Assembly: GCF_013337765.1 (NCBI RefSeq)
Contig: NZ_VBSB01000015.1
Location: 248,001-312,000, forward strand
DNA from: Mycolicibacterium sphagni
GTDB taxonomy: Bacteria; Actinomycetota; Actinomycetes; Mycobacteriales; Mycobacteriaceae
Direction of reading: 5' to 3'
Length of the DNA: 64,000 nucleotides
Numbering within the stretch: position 1 is the first letter of the stretch; each line of letters starts with the position of its first letter. This document shows, one piece after another, positions 7,128-14,721 of the stretch. Both the position numbers and the translations under genes were made by a program. Below the pieces are notes generated by a model. The model worked only from the letters and a program-made list of their open reading frames with translations. It made no database searches and was not told where the DNA came from.

Positions 7128-9248
7128 TCAGTAAAAGCGCTTGAGGCGCAGGCTGTTGGTCACCACCAGCACCGAGGAGAACGCCATCGCGGCGCCGGCG
7201 ATCATCGGGTTCAGCAGGCCCAGTGCGGCCAGCGGGATCGCCGCGACGTTGTAGCCGAACGCCCAGAACAGGTTCTGCTTGATGATCCGCAGCGTGCGCG
7301 ACGACAGCCGCAGCGCGGTCGGCACGGTCCGCAGGTCGCCGCGGACCAGGGTGATGTCGCCGGCCTCGATCGCCGCATCGGTGCCGGTACCCATCGCCAT
7401 ACCGACGTCGGCGGTGGCCAGTGCCACCGAGTCGTTGACCCCGTCGCCGACCATGGCGACCTTGTGGCCCTGCGCCTGCAACCGCTTGATCGCCTCGGCC
7501 TTCTCCGACGGCAGCACACCGGCGATCACGTTCTCGGTGGCGATGCCGACCTCGGCGGCCACCCGCGCGGCGACCGCCGGGTTGTCCCCGGTGAGCAGCA
7601 TCGGGGTGATGCCCATCCGCTTCAGCTCGGCGATGGCCTCGGCGCTGGTCGGCTTGACCGCGTCGACCAGCCGGATCACGCCGCGCTGCGCGCCGTCGGC
7701 GGTGACGGCCACGCTGGTGCGGCCGTCGTCGCCTGATTGCTCAGCGGCGCGCGCCACCCGAACGGTCACGCCGTCGACAATGCCGCTGACCCCGGTTCCG
7801 GGATCGTTGACGAAATCGGTCACCGCGCGCACAGCCAGGCCGCGCTCGCGGGCGGCGGCCACGATCGCGGCGGCCACCGGATGCTCGGAGGCCGACTCGA
7901 CAGCGGCAGCCCAGGCAAGCACGGTGTCCGCGTCTGCGCCGGGTTCGGCCTCGACGGCTGCGACCGACATCGTTCCGGTAGTGACCGTGCCGGTCTTGTC
8001 CAGGACGACGGCGTCGATGCCGGTGACGGTCTCGAGTACCTGCGGCTCCTTGATCAACACCCCGAGCTGAGCGCCGCGGCCCGTGCCGACCAGGATCGCG
8101 GTCGGTGTCGCCAGACCCAGCGCGCACGGGCACGCGATGATCAGCACGGCCACCGCGGCGGTGAACGCCGCCGTGACAGGCCCGCCGGCCACGAGCCAGC
8201 CAACCAGAGTCAGAGCCGCGATCACCAGCACCACCGGGACAAAGATCCCCGACACCCGATCGGCCAGCCGCTGGATCGAGGCCTTGCCGCCCTGTGCATC
8301 GGCAACCATCCTGGCCATCCGGGACAGCTGGGTGTCGGCACCAACACGGCTGGCGCGCACCAGGATTCGTCCGTACGTGTTGACCGAGCCGCCAAGCACC
8401 TCGGCGCCGGCTCCGACATCGACAGGCACCGACTCACCCGTCATCGCCGAAGTGTCCAGCGCGGAAGCACCGTCTACCACGACACCGTCGGTGGCCACCC
8501 GCTCGCCGGGGCGGACCACGATCACGTCGCCAACCCGTAACTCACCCACCGGGATTCGCACCTCGGCGTCGTCGCGCACCACCGTGGCATCCTTGGCGCC
8601 CAGTGACAGCAGCGCGCGCAGCGCAGCCCCCGCCGACCGCTTGGCTTTGGCCTCGGCATACCGGCCGGCCAACAGGAACACCGTCACCGCGGCCGCGACT
8701 TCGAAGTAGACGTGGCCGTGCCCGTGCTCGGCAGCCCCGGTCAGAACCGCGTAGAGCGACCACAGGTAGGCGGCCAGCGTGCCGATGGACACCAGGGTGT
8801 CCATCGTCGAAGCCCCATGGCGCGCACTGTTCAGCGCGGCCTTGTGGAACGGGTAGCCGCCCCAGAACACGATCGGCGTCGTCAGCGCCAGCACCAGCCA
8901 CAGCCAGCCGGGGAACTGCCACGGCATCACCATGGACAGGGCCACCACCGGTACCGCCAGCACCGCCGAGCCGATGAGCCGCGGGCGTAACTGCTCGGTC
9001 GGGACGTCGTGGTTCATATGGTCCTGGCCGTGACCGGAGTGGTCGACCACCGAGGCGTGATAACCGGTGGATTCCACAGCCTGGATCAGATCGTGCTCGG
9101 AGACCTGCGGCCCGTGTTCGACATGCGCGCGCTCGACGGCGAAGTTCACCGTAGCGTGCACGCCGTCGAGGTCGTTGAGGCCGCGTTCGATCCGCGACGC
9201 GCAGGACGCGCAGCTCATGCCGCTCAACTGAAGGTCGGTTGTGGTCAT
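7128..9248 (-). CDS. copper-type P1B ATPase (heavy-metal exporter)
   Basis: A 706-residue P1B-type ATPase. An N-terminal HMA domain carries C13-A-S-C16, followed by a His-rich linker (VVDHSGHGQDHMNHD). Membrane helices follow; the actuator TGES is at 270-273, the transport motif CPC at 373-375, and the phosphorylation aspartate D417 is in DKTGT. A GDGVNDS hinge follows and the C-terminus has paired membrane helices. CPC plus the HMA CxxC indicates Cu(I) specificity (family knowledge). A copper-repressor-type palindrome lies 10 bp upstream, supporting copper induction. No repressor gene lies beside it. Confidence 0.95.
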   Translation of the reverse strand: MTTTDLQLSGMSCASCASRIERGLNDLDGVHATVNFAVERAHVEHGPQVSEHDLIQAVESTGYHASVVDHSGHGQDHMNHDVPTEQLRPRLIGSAVLAVPVVALSMVMPWQFPGWLWLVLALTTPIVFWGGYPFHKAALNSARHGASTMDTLVSIGTLAAYLWSLYAVLTGAAEHGHGHVYFEVAAAVTVFLLAGRYAEAKAKRSAGAALRALLSLGAKDATVVRDDAEVRIPVGELRVGDVIVVRPGERVATDGVVVDGASALDTSAMTGESVPVDVGAGAEVLGGSVNTYGRILVRASRVGADTQLSRMARMVADAQGGKASIQRLADRVSGIFVPVVLVIAALTLVGWLVAGGPVTAAFTAAVAVLIIACPCALGLATPTAILVGTGRGAQLGVLIKEPQVLETVTGIDAVVLDKTGTVTTGTMSVAAVEAEPGADADTVLAWAAAVESASEHPVAAAIVAAARERGLAVRAVTDFVNDPGTGVSGIVDGVTVRVARAAEQSGDDGRTSVAVTADGAQRGVIRLVDAVKPTSAEAIAELKRMGITPMLLTGDNPAVAARVAAEVGIATENVIAGVLPSEKAEAIKRLQAQGHKVAMVGDGVNDSVALATADVGMAMGTGTDAAIEAGDITLVRGDLRTVPTALRLSSRTLRIIKQNLFWAFGYNVAAIPLAALGLLNPMIAGAAMAFSSVLVVTNSLRLKRFY

Positions 9249-9257
9249 GCCCTAATG

Positions 9258-9274
9258 ATACCCCTAGGGGGTAT
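9258..9274. promoter_or_regulatory. CsoR/RicR-like copper operator
   Basis: ATACCCC (9258-9264) and GGGGTAT (9268-9274) are perfect inverted arms around TAG. This contains TACCC-N5-GGGTA (9259-9273), which matches the palindromic copper-repressor motif reported for RicR targets in M. tuberculosis. It ends 10 bp before the P1B ATPase start, so the promoter must overlap it. Confidence 0.8.
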
Positions 9275-9293
9275 GAAGTCCAGGGCTACCCGC

Positions 9294-9422
9294 TCACCAC
9301 AACAAGACGCGGAGTTCCTCGTCCGGCGGCTCAGGATCCTCGGGTTCCGGCGGCTCAGGATCCTCGTCGGCATCGCTGAGCGGAGGAACCGACCACAAGT
9401 GCCGATGCTCGCGGGGCGTCAT
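9294..9422 (-). CDS. small acidic Pro/Glu-rich protein coupled to GPP34 gene
   Basis: A 42-residue frame whose ATG overlaps the GPP34-family gene's stop by 4 bp (ATGA), indicating translational coupling. After MTPREHRHLWSVPPL it becomes a strongly acidic, proline-rich repeat (DEDPEPPEPEDPEPPDEE) and ends in a hydrophobic RVLLW. It is not recognised. The coupling and biased, repetitive composition argue for a real small gene. It ends just 35 bp from the copper operator. Confidence 0.5.
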   Translation of the reverse strand: MTPREHRHLWSVPPLSDADEDPEPPEPEDPEPPDEELRVLLW

Positions 9423-10072
9423 GCCGGCCGACCCGCTATCACTTCGGCCAGCCCAGACACGGGCGCGATGGCATCCACGGCCAGTTCCTGCAGGCGCTGG
9501 CGGTCGGCAGCGGCGACGAAGCCGGCCAGGCCGGGCAGTTGAGCAAGGACCGCCAGCAATCCGCACGCGAGCAACCACGGCTCGGCCGGCTTTCCCGCGA
9601 TCGCGTTCCGAAGGGCGTCAGCGACCTCGTCAGCCAGGGCGCCGACCCGGCTTGCGTCGTGGGGTTCCAGACCCGCATCGGGGATCGCCATCATCGCGAG
9701 CCGGCCGTTGCGTAACCAGCCCTCGGCGATCAACTGGTTACGCACCGCCGAAATGGCGCAACCGTGATGTCCGGCGATCAGCTGTGCCCACGTCGCTCGA
9801 TTGTGGACGCCGACCTGGGCGAATGCGGAATGCAAGATCTGATCGCCGGGGCTGGCCGCCTTGCCGGGAACGGGGCGACCTTCGCGCTCCACCAGATAAC
9901 CCGTCAGGTAGAGCTCGGTCAGCATCGCCGCGCCTAAGGCCAACCCGAACAACGTGGAGTCGTGGCGCGAGAATCCACCCTGTTTGGGGTCGAACGCGAG
10001 CAAAAACAGCTGGCCGTGAAGCGTCGACGGGACATGCGAGACGTCGGACGACAGACCGCGAAAGCGCTCCAT
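9419..10072 (-). CDS. GPP34 (GOLPH3/Vps74-like) family protein
   Basis: A 217-residue all-helical protein of the GPP34 family, which in eukaryotes binds PI4P at the Golgi and in actinobacteria is of unknown function. Family-like stretches are GQLFLLAFDP, the segment LFGLALGAAMLTELYLTGYL and a helical C-terminal half. A strong GGAGG-rich Shine-Dalgarno precedes the chosen ATG; an upstream in-frame start at 10108 is less likely. The downstream 42-codon ORF overlaps its stop. Confidence 0.85.
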   Translation of the reverse strand: MERFRGLSSDVSHVPSTLHGQLFLLAFDPKQGGFSRHDSTLFGLALGAAMLTELYLTGYLVEREGRPVPGKAASPGDQILHSAFAQVGVHNRATWAQLIAGHHGCAISAVRNQLIAEGWLRNGRLAMMAIPDAGLEPHDASRVGALADEVADALRNAIAGKPAEPWLLACGLLAVLAQLPGLAGFVAAADRQRLQELAVDAIAPVSGLAEVIAGRPA

Positions 10073-10288
10073 GCCCCCTCCTACCTCCCCGCTGGTGTGT
10101 CGACTCACATATCATGTTGTCGCAGAACAGGTTTGAGATTGATCCCGCGCCCGGGCGACGGCACGTCGCTCCGCCTGAATCAACTGTCCCGCACGTACCG
10201 CAAAACGACATGCGTAGGCCACTACTTCATTTTTTCCGCTGACCACGTGCACTCCGGTGGGACAATGGGCGAAGGCGACGAGGAAAAG
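10073..10288. other. intergenic region between divergent GPP34 and amidohydrolase genes
   Basis: A gap of about 215 bp that must carry both divergent promoters. The stretch around 10105-10135 (CTCACATATCATGTTGTCGC) is noticeably AT-richer than its surroundings and suits a promoter. No RNA gene, repeat or convincing small ORF is seen. Confidence 0.4.
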
Positions 10289-11443
10289 ATGACCGAGATG
10301 ACTCTGACGCACATCGAGCAGCGGTCGGCACCGACCGAACACATCGCGGTGCGGTGCGTGGATTGCGACGTCCACCCGGTACCGCGACGCGGGGTGCTGA
10401 TCGACTACATACCCGAGCCCTGGCGCACGAAATACTTCCTCTCCCACCCGATCGGGGAGCAGATCTACTACGACGCCCCCGACTACGCGCACGCGTTCGC
10501 GATGCGCACCGATACCTTCCCTGACGACGGTGAGTTCGCTGGCAGCGACCCTGACCTGGCATTTCGCCAACTGGTCATGGAGGCCGGCGCCGACATCGCC
10601 ATCCTGGAGCCGCTGGCTCCCGGCGCTCGGCTGGCCGACGCGGCACAGGCCGCGGCCATCGCCACCAACCTCTGGCTCGACGAGCACTGGCTCGACAGCC
10701 GCAACAACTGGCACAAGCGCTGGCGCGGGTCGATCTCAGTGGCCATCGAGGACCCCGACGGGGCGGCCCGGGAGATCGAGAAATGGGCCGGCCACCCGTA
10801 CATGTCGCAGATCCTGATCAAGGCCGAACCCCGGCCATCGTGGGGCGACCCGAAATACGACGCCGTCTGGGCGGCCGCCACCAAACACGACATCACGGTC
10901 AGCTGCCACCTGGGCCGCGGCAAGTACGAGAACCTGCCGATCCCGCCGGTCGGCTTGCCCAGCTACAACCACGATTTCATGGTCACCTACTCGCTGCTGG
11001 CCGCCAACCAGGTGATGAGCCTGATCTTCGACGGGGTCTTCGACCGCTACCCCACCCTGCGGATCGTGTTCGTCGAGCATGCGTTCAGCTGGATCCTGCC
11101 GTTGATGTGGCGGATGGACGCGATCTACTCCGCGCGCACATCGTGGGCCGACATCAAGCGCAAACCGTCCGAATACGTCAAAGAGCACATCAAGTTCACC
11201 ACCCAACCGCTGGACTACCCCGAGGACAAGACCGAACTGCTGCGGGCCTTCGAATGGATGGAATGCGAGAAGATCCTGCTCTTCTCGTCGGACTACCCAC
11301 ACTGGACCTTCGACGACCCGCGCTGGCTGGTCAAACACCTACCCGAGCAGGCCCGCGACGCAGTGATGTGGCGCAACGGTGTGCAGACCTACAAGCTGCC
11401 TACGTCAGTTCCTGTACTGGAAGGCCAGACGCGGGTGTTCTGA
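10289..11443 (+). CDS. amidohydrolase-family (PF04909-type) metal-dependent hydrolase
   Basis: A 384-residue TIM-barrel hydrolase of the amidohydrolase-2 (ACMSD-like) group. CVDCDVHPVPR supplies the metal-binding HxH-like start, VSCHLGRGKYE a strand-end histidine, and FSSDYPHWTFDDP the C-terminal aspartate. The ATG at 10289 is chosen because GAGGAAA precedes it closely; ATG 10265 is also in frame. Such mycobacterial proteins are often annotated as decarboxylases or hydrolases in aromatic or steroid breakdown. The substrate here is unknown. Confidence 0.9.
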   Translation: MTEMTLTHIEQRSAPTEHIAVRCVDCDVHPVPRRGVLIDYIPEPWRTKYFLSHPIGEQIYYDAPDYAHAFAMRTDTFPDDGEFAGSDPDLAFRQLVMEAGADIAILEPLAPGARLADAAQAAAIATNLWLDEHWLDSRNNWHKRWRGSISVAIEDPDGAAREIEKWAGHPYMSQILIKAEPRPSWGDPKYDAVWAAATKHDITVSCHLGRGKYENLPIPPVGLPSYNHDFMVTYSLLAANQVMSLIFDGVFDRYPTLRIVFVEHAFSWILPLMWRMDAIYSARTSWADIKRKPSEYVKEHIKFTTQPLDYPEDKTELLRAFEWMECEKILLFSSDYPHWTFDDPRWLVKHLPEQARDAVMWRNGVQTYKLPTSVPVLEGQTRVF

Positions 11444-11687
11444 GCGTTGCGCCACGAGCGCGCCTGGCCCGCACCAGACCGGCCACGCCCAGCACCGCCA
11501 GCACGCCGGCCGCGGTCACCAGGCCCCAGGTCAACATCATCAGCGGCGGGTCGAAGGCCACCGAGGTCGTCGACGGCTGACCCTCGGCGACCGGCGCCAC
11601 GAAGACCACGCTGCGGACCTGCAGGCTGGTGATGACCCCGCCGGCCAGCGCCAGCGCGGCCAGCACCAGCTGGATGACATGCCTCAC
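11400..11687 (-). CDS. small two-TM membrane protein
   Basis: A 95-residue protein with membrane segments near residues 4-22 and 46-68, then a basic tail (RARRARGATLR). A GTG start is chosen because it overlaps the stop of the upstream gene by 4 bp (GTGA). Longer in-frame starts would lie inside that gene and give low-quality, arginine-rich sequence. It converges on the amidohydrolase with a 44-bp overlap. Last gene of a three-gene membrane operon; function unknown. Confidence 0.75.
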   Translation of the reverse strand: MRHVIQLVLAALALAGGVITSLQVRSVVFVAPVAEGQPSTTSVAFDPPLMMLTWGLVTAAGVLAVLGVAGLVRARRARGATLRTPASGLPVQELT

Positions 11688-12190
11688 GGAGCGCTCGCTG
11701 TCTCGCCCTCGACCAGCTCGGTGAGCGCGGCCCGCAAGCCCCGGTGATTGCGCGCCCACGCCTGCGCCATGCGCTTCCCGGTGAGCTCGACGCCGATCCC
11801 GGTACGCCCGCGGGGCACCCCGGACAATTCGCCGAGTGCCCGCGCCGTCTGCCACTTCTCCAGCGGCTCACGGGATTTCACGGAATGCTCCGCCACCGGG
11901 AATACCCGCACGATATGGCTCAAAGGGGTGACCTCGGTGCCCTCGCGCAACGCATCGCGGGTGAGTTCGACGCTGGTGTGAATCCGCGCAGCCTTGACCT
12001 GCAGGCCCAGGAAGCCGGTCACCAGCACCAGGAAGATCAGCGGGACCCAGGGCTGGAAGCCCACCCCGCCCTTGATCTGGATCAGCAGCATCGCGATCGC
12101 TGCAATCGGCCCGGCAAGCAGCCAGTACCAGCTGGCACCGCTCTCGAAGAACAGCCGTTCCGGCTGCTCGAGCGGCTGATCCTCAGGCAT
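11684..12190 (-). CDS. two-TM membrane protein (DUF3093-like)
   Basis: A 168-residue protein with two adjacent membrane helices (about residues 20-64, SWYWLLAGPIAAIAMLLIQI and WVPLIFLVLVTGFLGLQV), followed by a soluble domain with SVELTRDALREG and GIGVELTGKRMAQAWARNH. This arrangement resembles the actinobacterial DUF3093 family, but the assignment is tentative. It overlaps both neighbours (8 bp upstream, 4 bp downstream), so it lies in one operon. Confidence 0.8.
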   Translation of the reverse strand: MPEDQPLEQPERLFFESGASWYWLLAGPIAAIAMLLIQIKGGVGFQPWVPLIFLVLVTGFLGLQVKAARIHTSVELTRDALREGTEVTPLSHIVRVFPVAEHSVKSREPLEKWQTARALGELSGVPRGRTGIGVELTGKRMAQAWARNHRGLRAALTELVEGETASAP

Positions 12191-12578
12191 TGGGCTCCGG
12201 CGGGTCAGACGGCACGTACCACTGTTGCGCCGACGGGCGCATGATCACGACCGCGCCGACCGTCACCAGAATCAGAACGAACAGCCAGACCAGGCCGCTG
12301 GTCATCACCGCGAACAACGCCAACAGCACCGCGAGCGCAACCGACAGCGCAACCGCCGCGCGCCGGAACCGGGTATCGCCACCACGGGCCCGGCCGGCCA
12401 AATAGCTCAGCAACGCACCGGTGACAATCCACAACCCGCCGGCGCCCCGGAAGAACATCGGCGCGGGGCCCTGTGCGAACACCAGCAGCAGGCCGCCCAA
12501 CATCAGCAGGATCGCCGCTGCCAGCCAGCACCAAAAGGCAACGGAGACGGCGCGGGGCCTGGGTTCGGGGGCGGTCAT
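12183..12578 (-). CDS. multi-pass membrane protein
   Basis: A 131-residue protein with about four hydrophobic segments, near residues 14-34, 42-61, 72-92 and 94-112, and a short Pro-rich tail (SDPPEPNA). First gene of the three-gene membrane operon. Its start codon lies just outside the right end of the TnpB element, so the element sits in its promoter region, and the flank adjoining the element end runs into its first codons. Function unknown. Confidence 0.82.
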   Translation of the reverse strand: MTAPEPRPRAVSVAFWCWLAAAILLMLGGLLLVFAQGPAPMFFRGAGGLWIVTGALLSYLAGRARGGDTRFRRAAVALSVALAVLLALFAVMTSGLVWLFVLILVTVGAVVIMRPSAQQWYVPSDPPEPNA

Positions 12579-12597
12579 GGTCCGGCCAGCCTATCGG

Positions 12598-12642
12598 TTG
12601 ACGTGCTCCCCACCATAAATGGCGGGGATTCCCCTACGGCTA
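12598..12642 (-). ncRNA. right end of IS605-type element / 3' part of a putative omegaRNA scaffold
   Basis: Immediately after the tnpB stop, on the minus strand, comes GGGGAATCCCC, then a hairpin of CCCCGCC and GGTGGGG arms around ATTTAT (12608-12627, one imperfect pair), then AGCACGTCAA ending at 12598. This matches the conserved right-end layout of actinobacterial IS605/TnpB elements, which TnpB families use as the 3' end of the guide (omega) RNA. The flanking bases downstream would be the guide. No transcription evidence is available. Confidence 0.6.
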
Positions 12643-13851
12643 CGCCGCGGTTGGGGTGCTTCCTGCTTCATCGCCCCGCGCCTGCCCACTGGTGGCAGGA
12701 CTTACTGGGACTCCACAGGCGTTTAACCTCTCTGCCCGCCCGGCAGCGAGAATGACCTTGGCGGCGTTGTGGTCACGATCGTGAACCACTCGGCACGCCG
12801 GGCAAGTCCATGTCCGGACCTGCAGCGGGAGTTCGTCGAGTCGGTGCCCGCAGCCCGAGCAGGTCTTGCTCGACGCCAACCACCGCGACACCGTGTGCAC
12901 GGTCCGTCCGTAGCGGTCGGCCTTCTCGCCGATGATCCGCACGAACTGACCCCACCCCGCATCCGAAATCGCCCGCGCGAGACGGCGGTTTTGGACCATG
13001 CCCAGAATGTTGAGGTCTTCGACATGGATCACTTGGTTGTCGCGAACCAACGCCAAAGCCTGCTTGTGGTGATAATCCCGCCGAGCACGGGCGACCTCGT
13101 TATGCGGAACCGCAACCTTGCGCCGCGACTTGTCCCTGTTGGCTGACCCTTTCTGCCGGCGAGACTTCTCCCGCTCCAGCTGTGCCAGTTTGCGTAGCTT
13201 GCGACCCAAACCCTTCGGATTGTCGATGTCAGACCGCACTCCATCGGTGGCGGCGATCGTCGCCAGCCGAGCGATCCCCACATCCACCCCTGCCTCGCGT
13301 TCCACCGGCGGCAGCGGCGAGGCCGGTACGTCAACGACGAAGCTGGCGTAGTAACGACCATCCGGTTCCCGGATGATCGTCACACTCGACGGCTCCGAAG
13401 GCAGCTCGCGCGACCAGCGCACACCGACTTCGCCGACCTTGGCCACGAACAACCGGCCATTAGATCTCAGACTGAAACCATTGCGAGTCAGCCGGAACGA
13501 CTGCCGGTGATCCTTGCGGGATTTGAACCGTGGGCGACCCATCTTGCGGCCCTTGCGTTTACCGCTTACCGATTCGAAGAAGTTGCGCCACGCCCGCCGG
13601 GAATCGTTGACCGACTGCACCAACGCCACACTGGGTACCTCACACAACCAGGCCCGCCGCGTGGTGGTCTTAGCTGTGGTGACGACGCGGCGTTGAATCT
13701 CGCTGTCGGACAGCTTTACCCCGGCCCGGTACGCCTGCTCGCGGACCCGCAGCGCGTCATTGAAAACCACCCTGGCGCACCCGAACACCCGCGCTAGCGT
13801 CGCCTGCTGGGCTGGCGTCGGTTCGATGCGGTATCGGTGACGCATCTGCAT
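12640..13851 (-). CDS. tnpB: TnpB, IS605-family RNA-guided nuclease candidate
   Basis: A 403-residue, full-length TnpB. The N-terminal helix-turn-helix/REC-like region begins YRIEPTPAQQATLARVFG. The RuvC residues are present: D190 (GVDVGIARLATI), E278 (VIHVEDLNI) and D360 (HDRDHNAAKVIL). A zinc finger uses C331, C334, C350 and C353. TnpB proteins of this family are RNA-guided DNA endonucleases that favour element retention (established knowledge). All catalytic residues survive although tnpA is ruined. An alternative start is MRHRYRIEP two codons later. Confidence 0.95.
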   Translation of the reverse strand: MQMRHRYRIEPTPAQQATLARVFGCARVVFNDALRVREQAYRAGVKLSDSEIQRRVVTTAKTTTRRAWLCEVPSVALVQSVNDSRRAWRNFFESVSGKRKGRKMGRPRFKSRKDHRQSFRLTRNGFSLRSNGRLFVAKVGEVGVRWSRELPSEPSSVTIIREPDGRYYASFVVDVPASPLPPVEREAGVDVGIARLATIAATDGVRSDIDNPKGLGRKLRKLAQLEREKSRRQKGSANRDKSRRKVAVPHNEVARARRDYHHKQALALVRDNQVIHVEDLNILGMVQNRRLARAISDAGWGQFVRIIGEKADRYGRTVHTVSRWLASSKTCSGCGHRLDELPLQVRTWTCPACRVVHDRDHNAAKVILAAGRAERLNACGVPVSPATSGQARGDEAGSTPTAA

Positions 13852-13873
13852 TCCCCGACTCTAAGGCGGACCT

Positions 13874-14170
13874 ATGACAACACCGACCTATCGCCGCACG
13901 CGGCACAGCGAGTCGTTACTGCACGCACATCTGGTGCCCAGTGTGTGCACCGGCCTAGGCGCCGAGTTGGTCAGTGCAGGGCGAATCCGACTACGTGCAC
14001 CTACTTGTCGCCTACACGCCCACCCTGGCGATCTCCACGCTCATCCAGCGCCTGTGTCCGGGCCCCCATCGACAACACCTCTCGTGCCGGCCTGCTTCGC
14101 CGTCTCCGGCGGAGGCGCACCACTGCCGACCATCGAGCAATACGTCGAGGGCCAAGCCCGCCCACGCAGA
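13874..14170 (+). pseudogene. degenerate IS200-type Y1 transposase (tnpA remnant)
   Basis: Fragments of an IS200 TnpA occur in order in two frames: PTYRRTRHSESLLHAHLV and VCTGLGAELV, then after a shift GESDYVHLLVAYTPTLAIST, then back to CFAVSGGGAPLPTIEQYVEG. An intact protein is about 135 residues; here the segments after LHAHLV and after LIQRL are missing. The HUH motif DHVHLL reads DYVHLL, losing a metal-ligand histidine, although the tyrosine of IEQYVEG is kept. This is a clear pseudogene. Confidence 0.8.
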
Positions 14171-14240
14171 ATGCCAGGCTACAACTCACGGTATGGGCTC
14201 ACACCGAACTCAAGTCCAGCGCTTGCGCCCAAGGTTCGGG

Positions 14241-14660
14241 TCACTTGGTGAAGAACCCGTGCGCGTCCTTGCGGTGCAACAGAACGACGCCGCCGAGGAT
14301 CAGCACCGACCCGACGATGCCGGTGACGGCAAAGATCACCGCCTGCACGGCCTCCCGCTCGGCGCCGAAGAGATTCACCCCGGTGTAGATGACGGTGGCC
14401 AACCCGCCAGCGGTCAGCACGGTGCGCGTCCAGCGATACCCGGATCGCATCAGGAACAGGAAGGTAAGGACCAGGGCGGCAATCATCAGCGTGAACATCA
14501 CGTTGACGCCGATGACCAACAGCGAGTGCTTGCCCGCCGCGAAGTAGGCGTTGGCGATATAGCCGGTCACCATCAACGGCAGCGCGATCAGCCACAGCCA
14601 GAACGCGGTATCGACATCGTCCGGGCGCGCGGGTGCCTCGGGCGGCGGTTGGTGGGTCAC
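14241..14660 (-). CDS. conserved mycobacterial membrane protein downstream of hemB
   Basis: A 139-residue protein with four hydrophobic helices, near residues 20-40, 47-70 (LLVIGVNVMFTLMIAALVLTF), 80-96 and 107-128. The GTG start is preferred because GAGGTGG lies about 6 nt upstream; an in-frame ATG at 14714 would add 18 residues and begin 8 nt after hemB. It matches the position of Rv0513 in M. tuberculosis by synteny. Co-transcribed with hemB; function unknown. Confidence 0.85.
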   Translation of the reverse strand: MTHQPPPEAPARPDDVDTAFWLWLIALPLMVTGYIANAYFAAGKHSLLVIGVNVMFTLMIAALVLTFLFLMRSGYRWTRTVLTAGGLATVIYTGVNLFGAEREAVQAVIFAVTGIVGSVLILGGVVLLHRKDAHGFFTK

Positions 14661-14721
14661 GCCGCCACCTCGCAAGCGAGGGCGCGGCGTGTCCGCCCAT
14701 GGTTTGCTCCGCAAGCGTCGC

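Larger units (their letters stand above)
12598..14170. mobile_element. IS605-type insertion element (tnpB intact, tnpA decayed)
   Basis: The element holds a complete tnpB on the minus strand and a broken IS200-type tnpA on the plus strand, divergently arranged as in IS605. The right end is well defined by its hairpin and GTCAA terminus. The left end, beyond tnpA near 14170-14200, could not be placed. It lies between the promoter side of a membrane operon and the end of a conserved membrane gene next to hemB. The tnpA damage makes self-mobility unlikely. Confidence 0.8.

Noticed and set aside
11389..11871. Longer minus-strand frames extending upstream of the small two-TM protein
   Set aside because: The extension is Arg-rich and overlaps the DUF3093-like gene; the GTG at 11687 with a 4-bp overlap gives a clean membrane protein.
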